Shown one piece after another: positions 31,474 to 46,100 of a stretch of DNA of 64,000 nt (the stretch's first letter is position 1; each line of letters opens with the position of its first letter). The stretch comes from Copromyces sp. CBS 386.78 (Eukaryota > Ascomycota > Sordariomycetes > Sordariales > Sordariaceae): the NCBI GenBank assembly GCA_030685235.1, contig MU839085.1, positions 434,001 to 498,000 of the forward strand, in the 5' to 3' direction. A model generated the notes under the pieces. That model ran no database searches and was not told the DNA's origin. It worked only from the letters and a program-made list of their open reading frames with translations. The position numbers were made by a program, and so were the translations under genes.

Positions 31474-32867
31474 GCGTCGGTCGTCGGTCGTCGGATGCCG
31501 GACCTCCCCTCACAGCGGAGGATGAACCTGGGTCCTCCTGACAGGACTGGATACCTTACTCACTCGTACGTGTGGATTGGTTTCCTTTGTCTCGGGCTGC
31601 TCTGGGTTGTGACGGACGGGGCTTTTAGACCGATCGCTTTCACGGGCATGCTTTCGGACTCAGTTGGATGGCATCAACTTTCGGTTGGGAACTTGGGATT
31701 TCTTTTGTTGAGCAATTGCCGGCTGGCCGGCTGGGTGCACGACTCTGCGGGGACAATGTCTTTTTTTTTCGGGTAGCGTGGTAGACACTTGCTCTCGACG
31801 GGGTAGCGAATGGAAGGATCATCGTTCTTTGCGTCTTCAGCCCATATGACTTGCTTCAGGAAATTAATTCCAAGATCATGTAGTTATCTCTGTATGAAGG
31901 TGAATGTGCGGTACCCTGAGAGATGGCAGCTGGAAAAAAGGAAATCGGCTGAAGTGGAAAGAGAAGTGCCAAGACGGGAATATGTTTGGAGTAGGTGCAG
32001 CGTCTCCAAACCAATTCAAATGGAATCGAGGCATTGTGTTGCGAGGTTTGGACATGGCTCCATCGCCATCACCTTCAGGAGTAGGGTTGTGGGAACGAAG
32101 GAAATTCTTCAAGGTATACATACTCTCAGTAGCATTGTGAAGCGGATGAATCAAGAGAATAGTTCTGTCACCCTCAAGCGAAATTCGCCGTCGCCGGCAA
32201 CTGCGGTTCATCTGAAGTTCAGGAAAATGGACGATGTGTATGTGAATATGAGAAGGGGATCTCGAAGAAGATACATCTCTATCTTGGGTGCACATTCTTT
32301 TCTATAACGGGCAGTTAGCGCGATAACATTTCCGAGCGGGTACGTACCTAGCTCCGGAGGTGGATACGGCGGGATGCGTTCGGAGACGGGACCGAGTTTT
32401 TAATGCATCGGCATGCCCGAATGGAAATCCCATCGTTAATAATAAGTCGTGCATCTGCCAGCATCCTGAATGCATGAAAGTAAAAGGGCAAAGAACTACC
32501 TAAGGACTGAGTGATACACATGATCCGATGATAAGTGGTTGCACTCACTTCCATTTGCAGGCCTAGGACTAAAGGGGATCGGATAGGGAAAGAAGTAAGG
32601 TATGTACCAAGGATAGCGTTCGTCCCCAGCCAGCAAGCAGATTCAATGCATGCATCATGGACATGACGCATTGTATAGGCGGACGCAGTTGCATTCTTGA
32701 GCCTCCCGTCCTTTCCAATGGAAGGTTTGGCCCTGACCCCTAAAGAAGGAGCGTTCAACGATTAGAGGTAGGTACCTCTACTGGCACGTCACATTCACAC
32801 ACAGTATTACGCAATACGAAGAATTCGGTACAAAATGTTGCCCATTTTTAACTGCCTCAGATTACGG
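31474..32867. other. Intergenic region; unassigned overlapping frames
   Basis: A short tandem of cggtcgt follows the velvet-like gene (about 31475-31497). Frames at 31810-32307 (plus, 165 codons) and 32348-32758 (minus, 136 codons) have ordinary composition but no family, and I could not place introns. Confidence 0.3.
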
Positions 32868-32869
32868 TA

Positions 32870-32919
32870 CCGTATAAACTCGGGAAATTGGGATTCGGGA
32901 AACCGCTTTTTAGGCACAT
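32870..32919 (+). repeat. Left terminal inverted repeat of the pogo-type element
   Basis: 50 bp, identical to the complement of 50480-50529. Confidence 0.9.
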
Positions 32920-33109
32920 TTACGCACAGATTTAAGCACATGTTACAGCATATGTGCCAACCGTACCCTCTGTGAAGGAGGGTAAAATCTGGCGCCCCAC
33001 CCTCCCAGCCAGACCTATAGTGCCTTAGCGGTAAATCTTGCCCACCTTTTGAATCCTCCGCTTCCTCCTCTGTAAAACTTATTATCGTCGTTACTAATAT
33101 TAAGGTTAT

Positions 33110-34661
33110 CGCCATCCCTACTCGTTACTATTACTATAGATCAAGAACCCCAGGCCCCGCCACGTCCTTTACAAGAGGAACGTACTAATAAGAAATCTAA
33201 TCCTAAAAAGAGACAGTACAATACTAGGATTATTAAGCGAAAGGCCCCTATTAAAAAGGTAGAACGGAATTATTCCTGGCAGTTCAAAATCCAAGTAAGA
33301 AACACAGTATAAATCACTAGACCAGCGAGCTAACTATTAGCGGGACATAGGTTATTACTTATATAGTATAAACGAAAATACTTCTTAATAGAATTTACGT
33401 TAGACCTCTACGACGATAACGCCCGGGAACAATAATATTTAACGAAGCCTACCCTCTCAATAAAAGCTACCGCGATATCTATACTTATAAAGTAACCACC
33501 TTCTATAATATCCCTATTATAATTATTAACCGTTAATAGATATCGAAGGACGAAATCCTCCTTAACCCAACATACGAAAATATAACGATATAGCTAAAAA
33601 TAGAAGGGAAGCTATATAAAAAGTTTTAACTTATACGGCAATAGAATAGTTTAATTACTATAGTCTAATTTCGCCGAAATTCTATATTACTTTTTAAAGA
33701 TGTTTACCTAAAACAGGCCTACGAAAAGGAATTCTATTTCTTTCGTAATTAATTTAATAATTTCTTAAACCGCTTTTATATTAGGAACCGAAAAATTACC
33801 TATTAAGCCTAAAAACTATTAATTAAATTACATTTAAAGGTAAACTCGTTTTTGAAATAAAACGACTAGAGGGAATAAATTATTAGGGAAGACCTAGAGA
33901 ATATCAGCGAAGACCTAAAGATTTTCAGAAGCTAACAATAGAAACCCTATAAATTTATTAAGCGGAATAGTTAGCCTACCGTACCTAAAATTCGTACTCG
34001 ATTTCCCCTTTATACTATTATAAACTTCGACGAAATTCCCCTCCAATTCAAATTTATCGATAATTATATATTTAAAATTAAAGGGAGCAAAACCGTATTT
34101 AGTAAAATTAGTTACAATAAATAGGGAAAGCAGTAAACTACTTTAATCTTTTATATTTTTATAAATAATATTATTTATTTTAAACCGACAATTATTTTTT
34201 ATAGGGAGGGTAAAATTTAAAACGCTAAATAACCCTTCTATATTTACAATATATCTTTAAAATTTAATAAGGCGGCTTACTAAAATAAACAATTCTTACT
34301 TACTTAATTTAAGGAAGAAATAAAGCCCGTTATTAGAAATATTAGTCAAAAAATATTATTAATTATAAATATATACCTATCTCATAATACTCAACGAATC
34401 CGTAATAAGTTCAAAAACAATATACCTTATAAAATAATACTAATTATAATCCCTAATAACCTTACGAACTTACTTCAACCTCTCAATATAGCTATTAACT
34501 CGTCGTTTAAAAAATATTAAAAGAAGAAACGTTTTTAATAGAGAAATAGTAGGAAGAAAATAATTAGGGTAAATATTAATCTATATCTAATAAAAGGATT
34601 ATAATAATTTATATAGTCTCAAAGTACTAAAAGGTCTTATAAACTAATAAAAAGGATATAG
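33110..34661 (+). pseudogene. Transposase of the pogo/Fot1-type element, 5' part
   Basis: With RIP stops read as Gln/Trp, the plus strand gives a transposase of the DDE_1 (pogo) class. Near 33140-33290 lies a basic leader ending NYSWQFKIQ, and an intron may follow (gtaaga...gctaactattag, about 33295-33340). TYKVTTFYNIP resembles an HTH helix near 33470-33510. FFRNQFNNFLNRFYIRNRKI, typical of the CENP-B-like HTH, is near 33740-33790. The catalytic block INFDEIPLQFKF is near 34020 with KGSKTVFSK after it, and later LLIINIYLSHNT and IIIPNNLTNLLQPLNIAIN correspond to the second Asp region and the P..LT.LLQPLDV.IN signature. The frame reaches the Gypsy insertion at 34661. Confidence 0.75.
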
Positions 34662-35225
34662 TAATTTAGGGAATTTTTTCACGTTTTTTCTTTAGCTGAG
34701 GACCACGGGGTCATCAAGGGAGCAGGGTAGTCCATCACAAGTAGGAGCAGATCAGCTGCTTAGTCAGGTGCTATTGGTTATAGGTTTGAGCCTTGAAGAT
34801 AAAAGGAGAAGGAATTTCCTTCGAGATTTGGGAAGAGAGATAAGTAGTTTAAACTAGATAATATTCCTTCTTGGAAAAATATATTCGAATTCTAATCCTA
34901 AATTCGTTTTCCCGTACTAAGTTCATTCTTTTTTTGTTTCGTAATCCCTTTTTAAGAAGATTAACGTTTAAATTCATTCCTTTAACCTTTTTCGAAAATT
35001 TATTAGAATATAATATTTTAGTATTAGCTTTAATCTCCTTTAAGTGGTTAATAATTGGTATGTAAGGATCTCTTCGTTTTTATTTTATAAATAGGATTTA
35101 TTTTACGGCAGATTTGCTCTTTTTTTTAAAGTATTAATTTTTATAATTTTTATATTAATTGAATTAATTTTTCTATAGTAGGGAGTTGGTCTCTCTTTTT
35201 ATATAGTATTTTCTATTTTAAATTA
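34662..35225 (+). repeat. 5' LTR of the Gypsy element
   Basis: 564 bp; first about 150 bp hardly mutated (gctgaggaccacggggtcat), remainder A/T-converted. Confidence 0.85.
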
Positions 35226-36199
35226 AATAGTAATAAAGACGAAATGAGTTTTAAATTTTTAGCTAAATTAGTTAATACGAATTCGAAGAGTTTTCAGCCG
35301 AGACTTTTTATAGATATTAAAGTTATTCCCGCTTCTTTCGGGATATTAATTTAAGAGCCGAAGGTTAAATAATAAATAATTAATTACTTCCTTCGGTAAA
35401 GAAGTCTTTTATTCGATTTAATAGAGACTTTAATTTTAAATATATATAGATTTTAGGTTTTTTATTTAATTTACAATTTACCAATACCTTTCGATAAGTA
35501 TACTAGCCCTTTTCCCCTCTTTAATTAAATTATAATTAATATAGAATACGAAAATAAATTATTTCGAAATATTAATTTAGTAAAATAATAGACTAGAGAC
35601 TAGAAAATTAATAATTTAAATTATATAGTAGATTAGAAATTACGAATTAGCAATAAATAATAGATCCCCCCTTTACTATTTCTATTTATATTCAATATAA
35701 ATATTTATAATCTATATGCCGAATTCCTCTTTAAAATAGTCGCAACCTTTTTAGAGTATATTATATTAATATTTTAAATAGTCCTAATTAACTTTTTATA
35801 AATAGTTAGCTTCTTATTAGAAGTAAATACGGTTGGAAGGGTAGTATTTACTTCTTATTACAATAATAATTATTATTAATTAAATAAAATTATAACTAGA
35901 CTTCCGAATTAATATAGTACTTAGTATTTTAATTACCCTAATTAAAATGTAAATATTTTAATTTAAATAATATAAAGGTATTTAAAGGATAAAAAGTATT
36001 TTAATAAAAGATATTAAATCTGCCCGTCTTTAAATAACTATAATAACCTAAAATATAACCTTATATAATTACTAATATATTTCCCCTTCTATTATAATAC
36101 TTTAACTTAAAAACTTTTATTTTATAATTAATTATTATTAATTATTATATTTAATATTTCTTCCTCCCCTTCTACCCCCGGTATTTAGAAATTTACTAT

Positions 36200-39100
36200 A
36201 CCGGGAATTTTTAATTTTACTACTCTCTTTACTAGAAGTAATATTATAATTTACGTTTATAATATCAACTTTAAAAAGAAGTTTAACAATAAGAAAGTTA
36301 TTAAATATTTCAAATTTTTCGAAGAAGAAGTTAAATACGCTAATTTTAATAATAATGAATTTAAGATTACTACTTAGATCGGTTAGTATAAAAAGCAGTT
36401 TAAGGATATTGCTAAAGGTATCCTCCGCTAGTTTAAAATTAATACTAGTATTATTTAGGAGAATTTTACTTCGGTTTTTAAAATTGCCTATAGAATTAAG
36501 GATTTTAAATAAACCGATAATATATTTGCTATTTTAAAGAAATTCTATATTAAGCGTATCCTTTATAATAAAATGAAGATTATTAATATTATCTTTAATT
36601 ATTCTACCCTTTTCGCCCGTTAGTCTTTTATTAATTATAATAATATTAAGGATCTAACTATTAAGAACTTTTATAAGAAATTGTATATTAATATTAAGTA
36701 TATAATTATTACTTTTATATATAAATTTAAAGAGGAGATTTATTAGATAGATTAGACTACCTTCGCTAGTAAATTTAATAATTTTATTATTAAATAATTT
36801 AATAAAGTAGATACTTTTAAATCTTTAGCCTCTTCCGATTCTAGTGAAGAAGAGATTGTTATTAAGATATATAAGTTTTTTAGAAAGGTCGTTAAATTTG
36901 ATAATAATATTTCCTCCGAAGATAATAATATTTCAATTATTAAAAAAATTATTTAAATTATTACGAAGGAATTTGTTAAGAAGTAGTCCGCTATTAATAG
37001 GGCTATAAATAAGTTTGCTAATAGCTTTAGGAAATTAGTAATTTAAATTACTTAAAATATTTTCCCCCCTTCCTAAATATCCCCTCTTACCCTTTAATAG
37101 TTTATTATTTATTACCCCTCTTAAATTTAATACTTTTTTATTTAGACTAATACTATTTAAATTAATATTATATTTATTAGTGGCTTTAGTTGAAGTAGAA
37201 TTTAATATTTATTATCCGGTAATTACTAATTTTCTAATGAGTATTAGAGGGTTTATTATTAGTATAGAGGAAATTATTTTATATATAAGTATATTAAGAA
37301 GGATGTAGACTTTATATATAAATATTTTTTTTTTTAGAAGGTTTAGGTTTTTAGGGGTATATTATTTGTTATTTTCTTTAGCTTTGGTTGTAATTATAAG
37401 AATTGTGTAAATTAAGAGTTGTATTATATTATATAAAGATAAAGGAAGGTTAGAAATTTATTAAAATTTTTAATTATTTTAAAACCGAATTATCCCGTTT
37501 ATATTAATTTTAAGATTTGGGAATTTGAATATTATAAGGGTGGAGATTTTAATAAGCCTAATTATATTCTGAAGTTTAATATCTTTTACTAAAGTACTAG
37601 AGGAAAGTAGGAGGAAATATAGAAATTAAAGGGAAAGAAGACGTTAGTTTTAGTTAATATTGTTTAAATTAGGAAGTATAATTATTTTTATAGTCCGATA
37701 TTAGAAGTTTAAAAGTAAATCGCTTCTATATATACTATTCTAATTAGAGATAAGGAATTCCTTAGTAAATCTCCGAAGGTTATAAAATTAATAAATTTGG
37801 AAAATGAAGTCGAAATTAGTATAATACCCTTAATTTCTATAATAATTATCGCCTTTAAAGAGATTAAAAAGGTTTGGGTTTCCGAAGGTAATTCTTTTAA
37901 TAATATTCCTATATTCTTATTTATTCCCTCTATTTTAATTATTAATATAGTTAAAAAAGGAGTTAAGTATAATATTAATATTATAGAGGAAAAGTAATCC
38001 GTTTTTGAATTTGCTATTGAGAAGGTTAAGAAGGTTTACTTCTTTAACTAATTTAGAGATTTTAAGGTTTATAATAATATTATAAATTTAAAAGAATTTT
38101 ACCTTATAATTATAAAGTTTATAAATATTAAGGTTTTAGTTATTATCGAAGATATTATTAAGTATAGCCCTATTAATACTATAGCTATTTATTATTGGGT
38201 AGATTTGCTCGCCGATATTATTTATAATAATAATTACGATCTACTTAAACCTAAGTTTGAATATAACGGTAGTATTATTTATAATAATACCTTAGAAGTT
38301 AATAAATTTATTCTTATTGTACTTAAGGGACTTATTATATTTAAAGGATTTATTTAGGTTAATACTATAAGTATTAGGTAGAAATCTATTTGTAGCTATA
38401 CTTTAATTAATTTTATCAAATTAATAAAGGAGAATGTTTAAGTTATTTACAGTTAGGTCGATTAGCTAATATTTATTAACGTTCCTTTAGAATAGTAGAA
38501 GATTAATAAATTTAGGATTAAGTTAATTAGGAGGGTATTATTTTATAACGTTTCTATTAATATTATTAAATACGCTAAAATATTTATTTTAGTTTTAGGG
38601 AATAGGGTTACCCGATTTTTTATATTATTTACATTAATAATTTCTATTAAAATAAAAGGAGGGGAAAAGATCGCCGCCTTGTTTAATATAGGAATTGAAT
38701 ATAATACTATTTATAAGGGATTAGTAGATTATTTCGGTTTAATAAATATTAATATTGAGATTATTAATATTAATAGTAATAGTAGTTAAAAAAAAATCTT
38801 TAATAAGATTTGTAAAAAGATTTATTTATTTAATAAAAGTAAAAAAATTTATTTCTTTATTATTAAGAACTATTTGCCTAATTATAAAATTATTCTAGGT
38901 CTCCCCTTTTTTTAAAATACTAATATTTATATAAAGTACGATAAAAATAGGAAGAATTATATTTTTATTATTATTAATAGGATAGTAATCTATATAGTTT
39001 TAACCGTTGCCCCTAAAGTATATAAAGGTAGTCAAAATTTTGAGGCCTAGAAGTTAGCCGGAGCTAATTAATAGGTTTAATTCCCGAGCGGTATTTATAG

Positions 39101-42100
39101 ATTCTATATAGTTCGGTAGAGATAATACTATAGATATTAGTTCTTTAATAAGGATAGAATTATTAAATTAGATAGAATTTGAAGAAAATAATGAGAAAAT
39201 TATTATATTTATAGATGAAATAGTAGAAGATTTAATAGAAATATTATTTGAAGAAAAGGAAAAATATAAGGCGTTACGAAAGGTTTAGGGGATTATTAGA
39301 GAAGGAAATATTAATTTTAGGGTTAATTCGGGTTTAGAGAATACTATTTAACTATATTCGGTATAAAGTAGAGGAAAAGATTTTAGGATTAATATTAAAG
39401 AAGATTCGGAGGAGTTAAAAGTAATAGTTATTTTCTAGTAAGTAAAAAAGAGGATTAAAAAGGTATTAGTAAAGGAATTTAAGAAGGTTGTGAAGAAATC
39501 CGTAGGGAAAGCGAAGTAAGTATTAACGATTTTCTACGTATAAATTAATATTATATATAAAAAGGTTAGTTAGAAAGTTAACCTAATCGATAATACGGGC
39601 TTTAATAGGTTAAAACTAGTAGGAAATTTTAATTAGAAGGTAAATAAATAAGCCTAAGTATAAGAATAGATTATTAATACTCTAGAGAATTTTGGTACGG
39701 AGTGGGACAATTATATTATTCCCTAGTTTATAAAATTAATTAGAAGGTTAAGGTTAATTAAAGAGCGTTTTTAAATTATAATTAAAATGGTTTAAGGTAT
39801 TTTGAACGATAGTAAGATTGAGTTATTTATTTATATTTTTTATAATAGGGAATATACTCTTATTTAGGACTTTATAGAGTATAGAAAATTCGATTCCGAT
39901 ATAGCTCCCTTTTAGTAAATCCGTATTATTTTATATTTAGCCTAGTAGATTAAGGCTATCCTTATCTTTAAAGCTCTCTATAATTAAATTTGTAATTTAT
40001 TTAAAGAAAGGATAAAGAAAGGAATTTTTGAAGAAAATTACGTTATTTATTAAAATAATTAGTTTTTTGTTACTAAGAAAGATAGAGGTATACGTTTAAT
40101 TAATAACGTTTAGAAGATTAATTAGGTTATTTTGAAAGATGTAAATCTACCCTTAGGTTACAAAGAGTTTAGTAAAGGCTTTAGAAGTTATAAAATAATC
40201 TTTTTATTCGATCTTTTCTTTAGTTATAATTAAATCCCCTTCGAAGAGACTAGTAGGGATATTATTATTTTTTTTATACTTTTTAGCTACTTTAGGATAA
40301 CGATTTTATTTTAAGGAAGTATTAATTCTATTATCTAATTTATAAGGGTAATAATTAGAATATTCTACGACTTAATTCCTAATATTTATTAACTTTACTT
40401 TAATAATATTTATATTAAAAGTCCCCGGATAGACTACAATAGGGAGGAAATTAATATAAAGGGAGTTAAAAAATACGTTTTAAAATATTTGATTAATATT
40501 AATAAAGTTTTATTTAATATAGAATTAATTAAAGGAATTATTATAATTACTAAATTTAATTAATATTAAAACGAAGCTATATTTATAGGATACTTTTATA
40601 GTCCCGATAGGAAATCCCTAAATAAAAATAAAATTATAAAGATTAATAAATAGATTTATTACAAATACTAATTAAATAGGAAGGGTAAAGAAATTGAATA
40701 GGTTAGAGCCTTTATTAGAATTATTAGATATTATAGGATTTGGATTAAGAATTTTAATATTATTATAATCTCCGTTTATATATTAATAAAAAAGGGAATT
40801 AAATAAGTTTAGATTAAGAATAAGTAATTTATAATAGAATACTCTTAATACTTTATAATTACCGTCCTAATTTTGGTAATTCTCGTTTATAATAACCCGA
40901 AGTATAATATAATTTACTTTATAATTAACACTTTAATTGAAGGATGGGGAATAGTATTAGAGTAGATCGGCCCCGATAATAAGAGATATTTTTATAAGTT
41001 CGAAAGCGGGATTTAATTAGAAGTTAAGAAGTAATATAATACTATTAAGAGGGAGCTTCGAAGTTTCTTTTATATTTTTAAATATTTACGAAAATATTTA
41101 TTCGGCGTTTATTTTATTATTAAAATAAATATTATAGTCTTTATATATTAGTTTAATAGTATTATTAGTAATATCCTTAGTACTTTATTAATGAAATAGA
41201 TTGTTTGGATTAAGATTTTCGATTTCGAAGTTAAATATATTCTTAAAAGTAAGAATATAATTATTAATAATTTATTTTATAAATTTCTAAAGCCTTTTAA
41301 TCTTTATAAAAAGGAGTACGAAGTAAATATTAACGATTTTATAAATACGTAAATTTATTTTATTTTCATTATTTATATTAATACTTTAGAATTTATTTTT
41401 AAAGGAAATTAATTAGACTTCTCTTACGAAATTTCTATTTATTTAATAATATATAAGGTTCTTAGTTATTTAAAAGGATTTATTTTTAAACGTTAATTTT
41501 ATAATAATACTATAAGATATTTTATTTCCGAAGGAATTCTCTAATTATAACCGACGAATCCCTTATATTTTCTACGGAGGTTAATTAATAGCTTTATAGA
41601 ATATAAGTAAATTATATTTCGCTATTATAATAAAATAGGTTATTAAAGAAGGGAAGGGATATATTATTATATTATTGAATATTATTATTAGAAGGGTATA
41701 TATATTAACGTAGAGGAATTAATCCGCTCTTACCTAGTTTACTAGAAATATAATCCCAAAAGGTTCGAAAATAAATATTAATAAATATTTTTTAGTATTT
41801 AACTTATAGGAAAGTAGATTCTTAATATTTAATTTATACCCGGTATAAATAGAAAAAGAGTACCCTTATTAGAAGTTAGAAATAACTTTATTAATTATAT
41901 AGAAATTACTATTTTACTTAATACTAAGGTAGAGAACGTTTAGAGATTCTTTAAATTAGTCTTTTTCTATTGGGGATTTTTTATTTTTATTTTAGTAGAC
42001 GGTAGCTTAGAGTTTATAAGAGTATTTAAAGAAGTAATTGATTTATTAGGGATTTTAAAGTATATTATTACCCTTTATAATTTAAAGACGAATAAATTAA

Positions 42101-43000
42101 ACGAGTAAGGATATTCGATTATTATTACCTCTTTAATTAAAATAATTAATAAGAATAATATTAATTAGAAGATATACTTACCCTATATTCTCTTTACCGA
42201 TTATATAATAATAAGAGGCAATTACGGATATATTCCTTTTTAATTTATTTATAATTATAATCCGATTACCCTTATTGAATTTAATCTACCCTTTTGGAGA
42301 GTGGTAAATTAGGAAACTAATAATAAGCGTATAATAAAAGAGGAGTTAATTTCTATTGTAGCTACTATATATATAGATATTAAATATTGTTTCGCTTAAA
42401 TAGTTAAGAAAATTACAATAGTAAAAGAGAAGGTTATTAATTATTATAATAAATATAATTAACGAAGGATAAGACTTTTAAATAGTTAAATTAAAGAAGG
42501 AGATTTAGTACTAATTTATAATAGTATCCGACGTATTAATATAAATTCTAGTAGGAAGTTAATTTATTAATAGAGAGGTTTGTATTGTATTTGCCGAATT
42601 TTAAATAATATTTATTATATTAGGACCTTCGATAATATAGAAATTAATAAACCGGTTAGTTCTTAGAGGATTAAAAAGTTTATTATAAGGGACGATATAA
42701 TATTGGTAGTAAATAAGTCCGAAGCTTTATTAAACTAGATTAATTTCGAAAGAGGATAAGGAAACTTTAAGTAATTTAATAATGGAATAATGTTGGAGGA
42801 AATAGGATAGCGAAATTTGGGTACCGGTTTAGATGAAGAAAGGATAGTATTCGAATTATATTAAATAATAAAATTTCGTATTAAAGTATAAAAGGTAAAA
42901 GCGGTAAAATAGAATTAGCGTTTAGAGATCCCCTTATTAAGTACTAAACTATTGGGCAATTAGGAAAAAATAGACCCTGAAGAAGAAGAGGAAGAGTTTT
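36200..43000 (+). pseudogene. Gag-Pol of the Gypsy element, non-coding through RIP
   Basis: Domain order gag, protease, reverse transcriptase, RNase H, integrase is readable only if TAG/TAA are taken as mutated CAG/CAA or TGG. Every domain holds many stops, and the 60-66-codon frames at 36355 and 37797 are chance survivors. The YVDD-like box (here YFNNIYIK, near 40400) and zinc-finger Cys residues are altered by C-to-T and G-to-A changes. Confidence 0.75.
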
Positions 43001-43199
43001 AGTAGAGGAAATCCGTACCCCGACCAAGATTTTCAATCCGATATTTTTCTATTCTTTTTTCTTTTTTTCTTTTTATTTTCTGCCTTTTCCCTTCCCGATT
43101 CCCTCCTTATCCCTATACATTAAAAATATATCTTTTCATTTCTTCCCCCTACTATTTTAATCCGAATTTATATTTTTTTATTTATTTATTTTGTTTTTT

Positions 43200-46100
43200 T
43201 CGTTTAAAAATTTAAATAAAGGGAAATCCCCGCTAATTCTGTAATATAAATAATCCCGATTTATTTTTTAATTCTAATATATTAAAGGCTTTTAAAGAAT
43301 TATAAATTTGGGTAAAAGTAGGTTTAAAATATATAATTGAGAAATTAGTATATTATTTAAGTATAATTGCTATTTTTAATTTGAAAAGTAATTTATTTTA
43401 TAAAATTCTAGAAGGGAGGAAATTTATTTAAACTACCCTTCTAAGGGAAGATTCTTCTTAAGGGAAACTTATTTTTTCGTTAACTATTTTTACTATTTAG
43501 AAACCGCTTTTAAGGCCACTTTATTTATACTATTAATATTTTAATTCAACGGATATTTCCTTATATTCTTTAATTAAATATAATATAAATATCGCTACTT
43601 ACGAAGGTAATTTAAATTACTAGAACTAAAAATTATTATTAAGGGTTACCTAAAACTATTAAAAAAGTTATTTAATTTTTGAATTCGGGAAGACTATTTA
43701 AATATTAGAAAATTTTATTTTTTTAGTTGAATAATTTATTACTAACTATTTTATTAAGAAGTCTTGGATTAAGGGAAGAAAAATATCCAATTTCCTACTA
43801 TTTCTCTTAAAGAAGACGATACTTCTATATTAATATTACTTTTACTATCGATATTATTATTATTTTTATTTTCGTTATCGGCCTTTTAAATATAGTATAA
43901 TAGAATATTAACACCTAGCGGAAGAAACAATACAATTTACTTCTTTAACTTTTTATACTATTTAAGACTATTAGATCTAGGGCCGTTTAATTGAATATAA
44001 ATTATTAGGGACCGACCTCTAATTTTTACCTTTCCCGAGAAGAAAAACGATAAAATTATATAAGACCGTTTTCAATTATTCTATTGCCGACGATCTATAT
44101 GCGTAGAATTAAGCGTTAGACTAATAAGATAGTAGTAAGGTTATTTAAATAAATAATACCTTCTAGTAGCTAGTTTACTATAAATTACTTTCTAATATTT
44201 CAATAATTCCGGTTAGGCGTTTAAAAGTAAATTTCTACTTTTAGAGCGTAGTACTTATAAAAAATAATAATTTTATTCCCATTCTTTAAATACGTTTGCG
44301 TTTTATTACCTTCTATTCTTATTATTTTTGTTTCTATCTACTTTTTTTATATTTTTTTACCATTTTTATTGCTAGAATTTTTTGTTTTTATACGAAAGTA
44401 GTATTCTAGGCTTTAACCGCTTTTAAAAGGAAGATATATTACGAAATAAAAAGTATTATTATTACGTAGAAATCCGTACTATATCGAGGAATATATTGTA
44501 TAATATTATTTTTTCTCTGTTAAATTACTACTACCTTTTCTTATTCCCCCCCCGAAAAATACCGATAGAATTATACCGCCCCGAAATTTTTTCGCAAGAT
44601 CTCCTCTTCCCCAAAGACGACCGATAACCCCCTATCCTAAATTCGGAACCACTAGCCAGGAGTATATTAAGTATTACGAGAAGAACGAAGACGCTTTTTA
44701 ATTAGTTAATTATCTTTATCCTCGTTAAGAATAACCTCTTCTTTAATTGGCACAAGTAAATAAAGTTATTTCGTACTCCCGAATTTATTATTAATTTTAG
44801 TACCCTTAATATTCAAACCCTTTCTTTTTAACCTTAAAATTTCCGCTTCGTACTAAATATATTTAAACTACTATATAGGATCCTAAGGAATAGGATTAGA
44901 ATAATAAGACTATTAAGAAGGGACGAAACCTTCGATTAATATTGGAGAACCTCTACTCCTATTTTTAAATAGGAAATTATATTTTTTATTATAAAAATCC
45001 TTATAATATTAGTTAAAAGTTTTAAGGGTTTTAAAGAATTTTTAGGAAGTAATATAGTCGATAACCTTTTTAATATACTAATAGTAATTAATATAGATCC
45101 CCCCTTTAATATTCCGACCTATAGAGATATATCTGATAAAAGGAGTTTATATAAATAGAGTCTCCTATTACTATCTATTAATATAAATTGATATAAAGGT
45201 TTTCTAAAGATAGGTGACGTAGTAAATATAAATAATTCGGTTCTTAAAAAAAAAATATAGTTAATAAAGGAAATAGAGATTAGTACCCGATTTGGTTATT
45301 TATTTTTATTTAAACGCTTAAATTATTAATATTAGGATATATTCTTTCTTAGAATTTAATAGAAAATTATAATACCCTTAAGGCTAGCCCCCTTTCTTTT
45401 CGATAAAAATTGGGTTATAAAATTCCTTTTTATTAAAAATATTTTTTACTACCTTTAAAATAATCTTTTAATATTTAATAAATATATTAAAATTCTTGAT
45501 GAATTATAAAAGGAGAACGATATTTTTAAGTAATTTCTATTATAGGTAGAGCAAATTTATAGTTTATAATATGTAGAAGGTATAGATTTTTATATATTTC
45601 GCGAAGGTAAAGTAGGTTGTAGCGTATAGAATACTTTGAAAGCTATTTATAAAGATAAATAAGTAATAGTTGAAATCGATATAAATTTTGGAGAGGATTT
45701 GCTATTTACTATTAAGATACTTATTCGTATAGCGAATTTGGTCTATTATTTTTAAAGGAAATTAAAGAACGGGAATCGAATTTCTAAGTATAATTAAGTA
45801 GTTATAAATATTTATTTATAATTCTTTAATATTCTAACGAAGTTATAGAGATACGTTAAAGGTAGAAAGAAGCGGGAGATTAGTACGAATTATAATTTAA
45901 ATAAGGTTGGTTATAGAAGGTGAAAAAGAAATTGAGGATGAGGATATAGTATTAATATAAGAAAGAGTTTAAGTAAGATAATAATAATAATATAAATTAT
46001 AGAAAAAAGTTAGGAAAGAAGTAGGAATTAAAGATCTTTTATATTTAGTTAGCGTATATTAATTAAGAGGAGATTAAAAATTATTTTAATTATATATTTA

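Noticed and set aside
22900..38000. Frames of 60-79 codons inside AT-rich DNA (23300-23539, 25008-25199, 34871-35065, 36355-36537, 37797-37997)
   Set aside because: They lie inside RIP-mutated retroelements, with composition set by A/T bias and in the wrong strand or phase for the element's genes.
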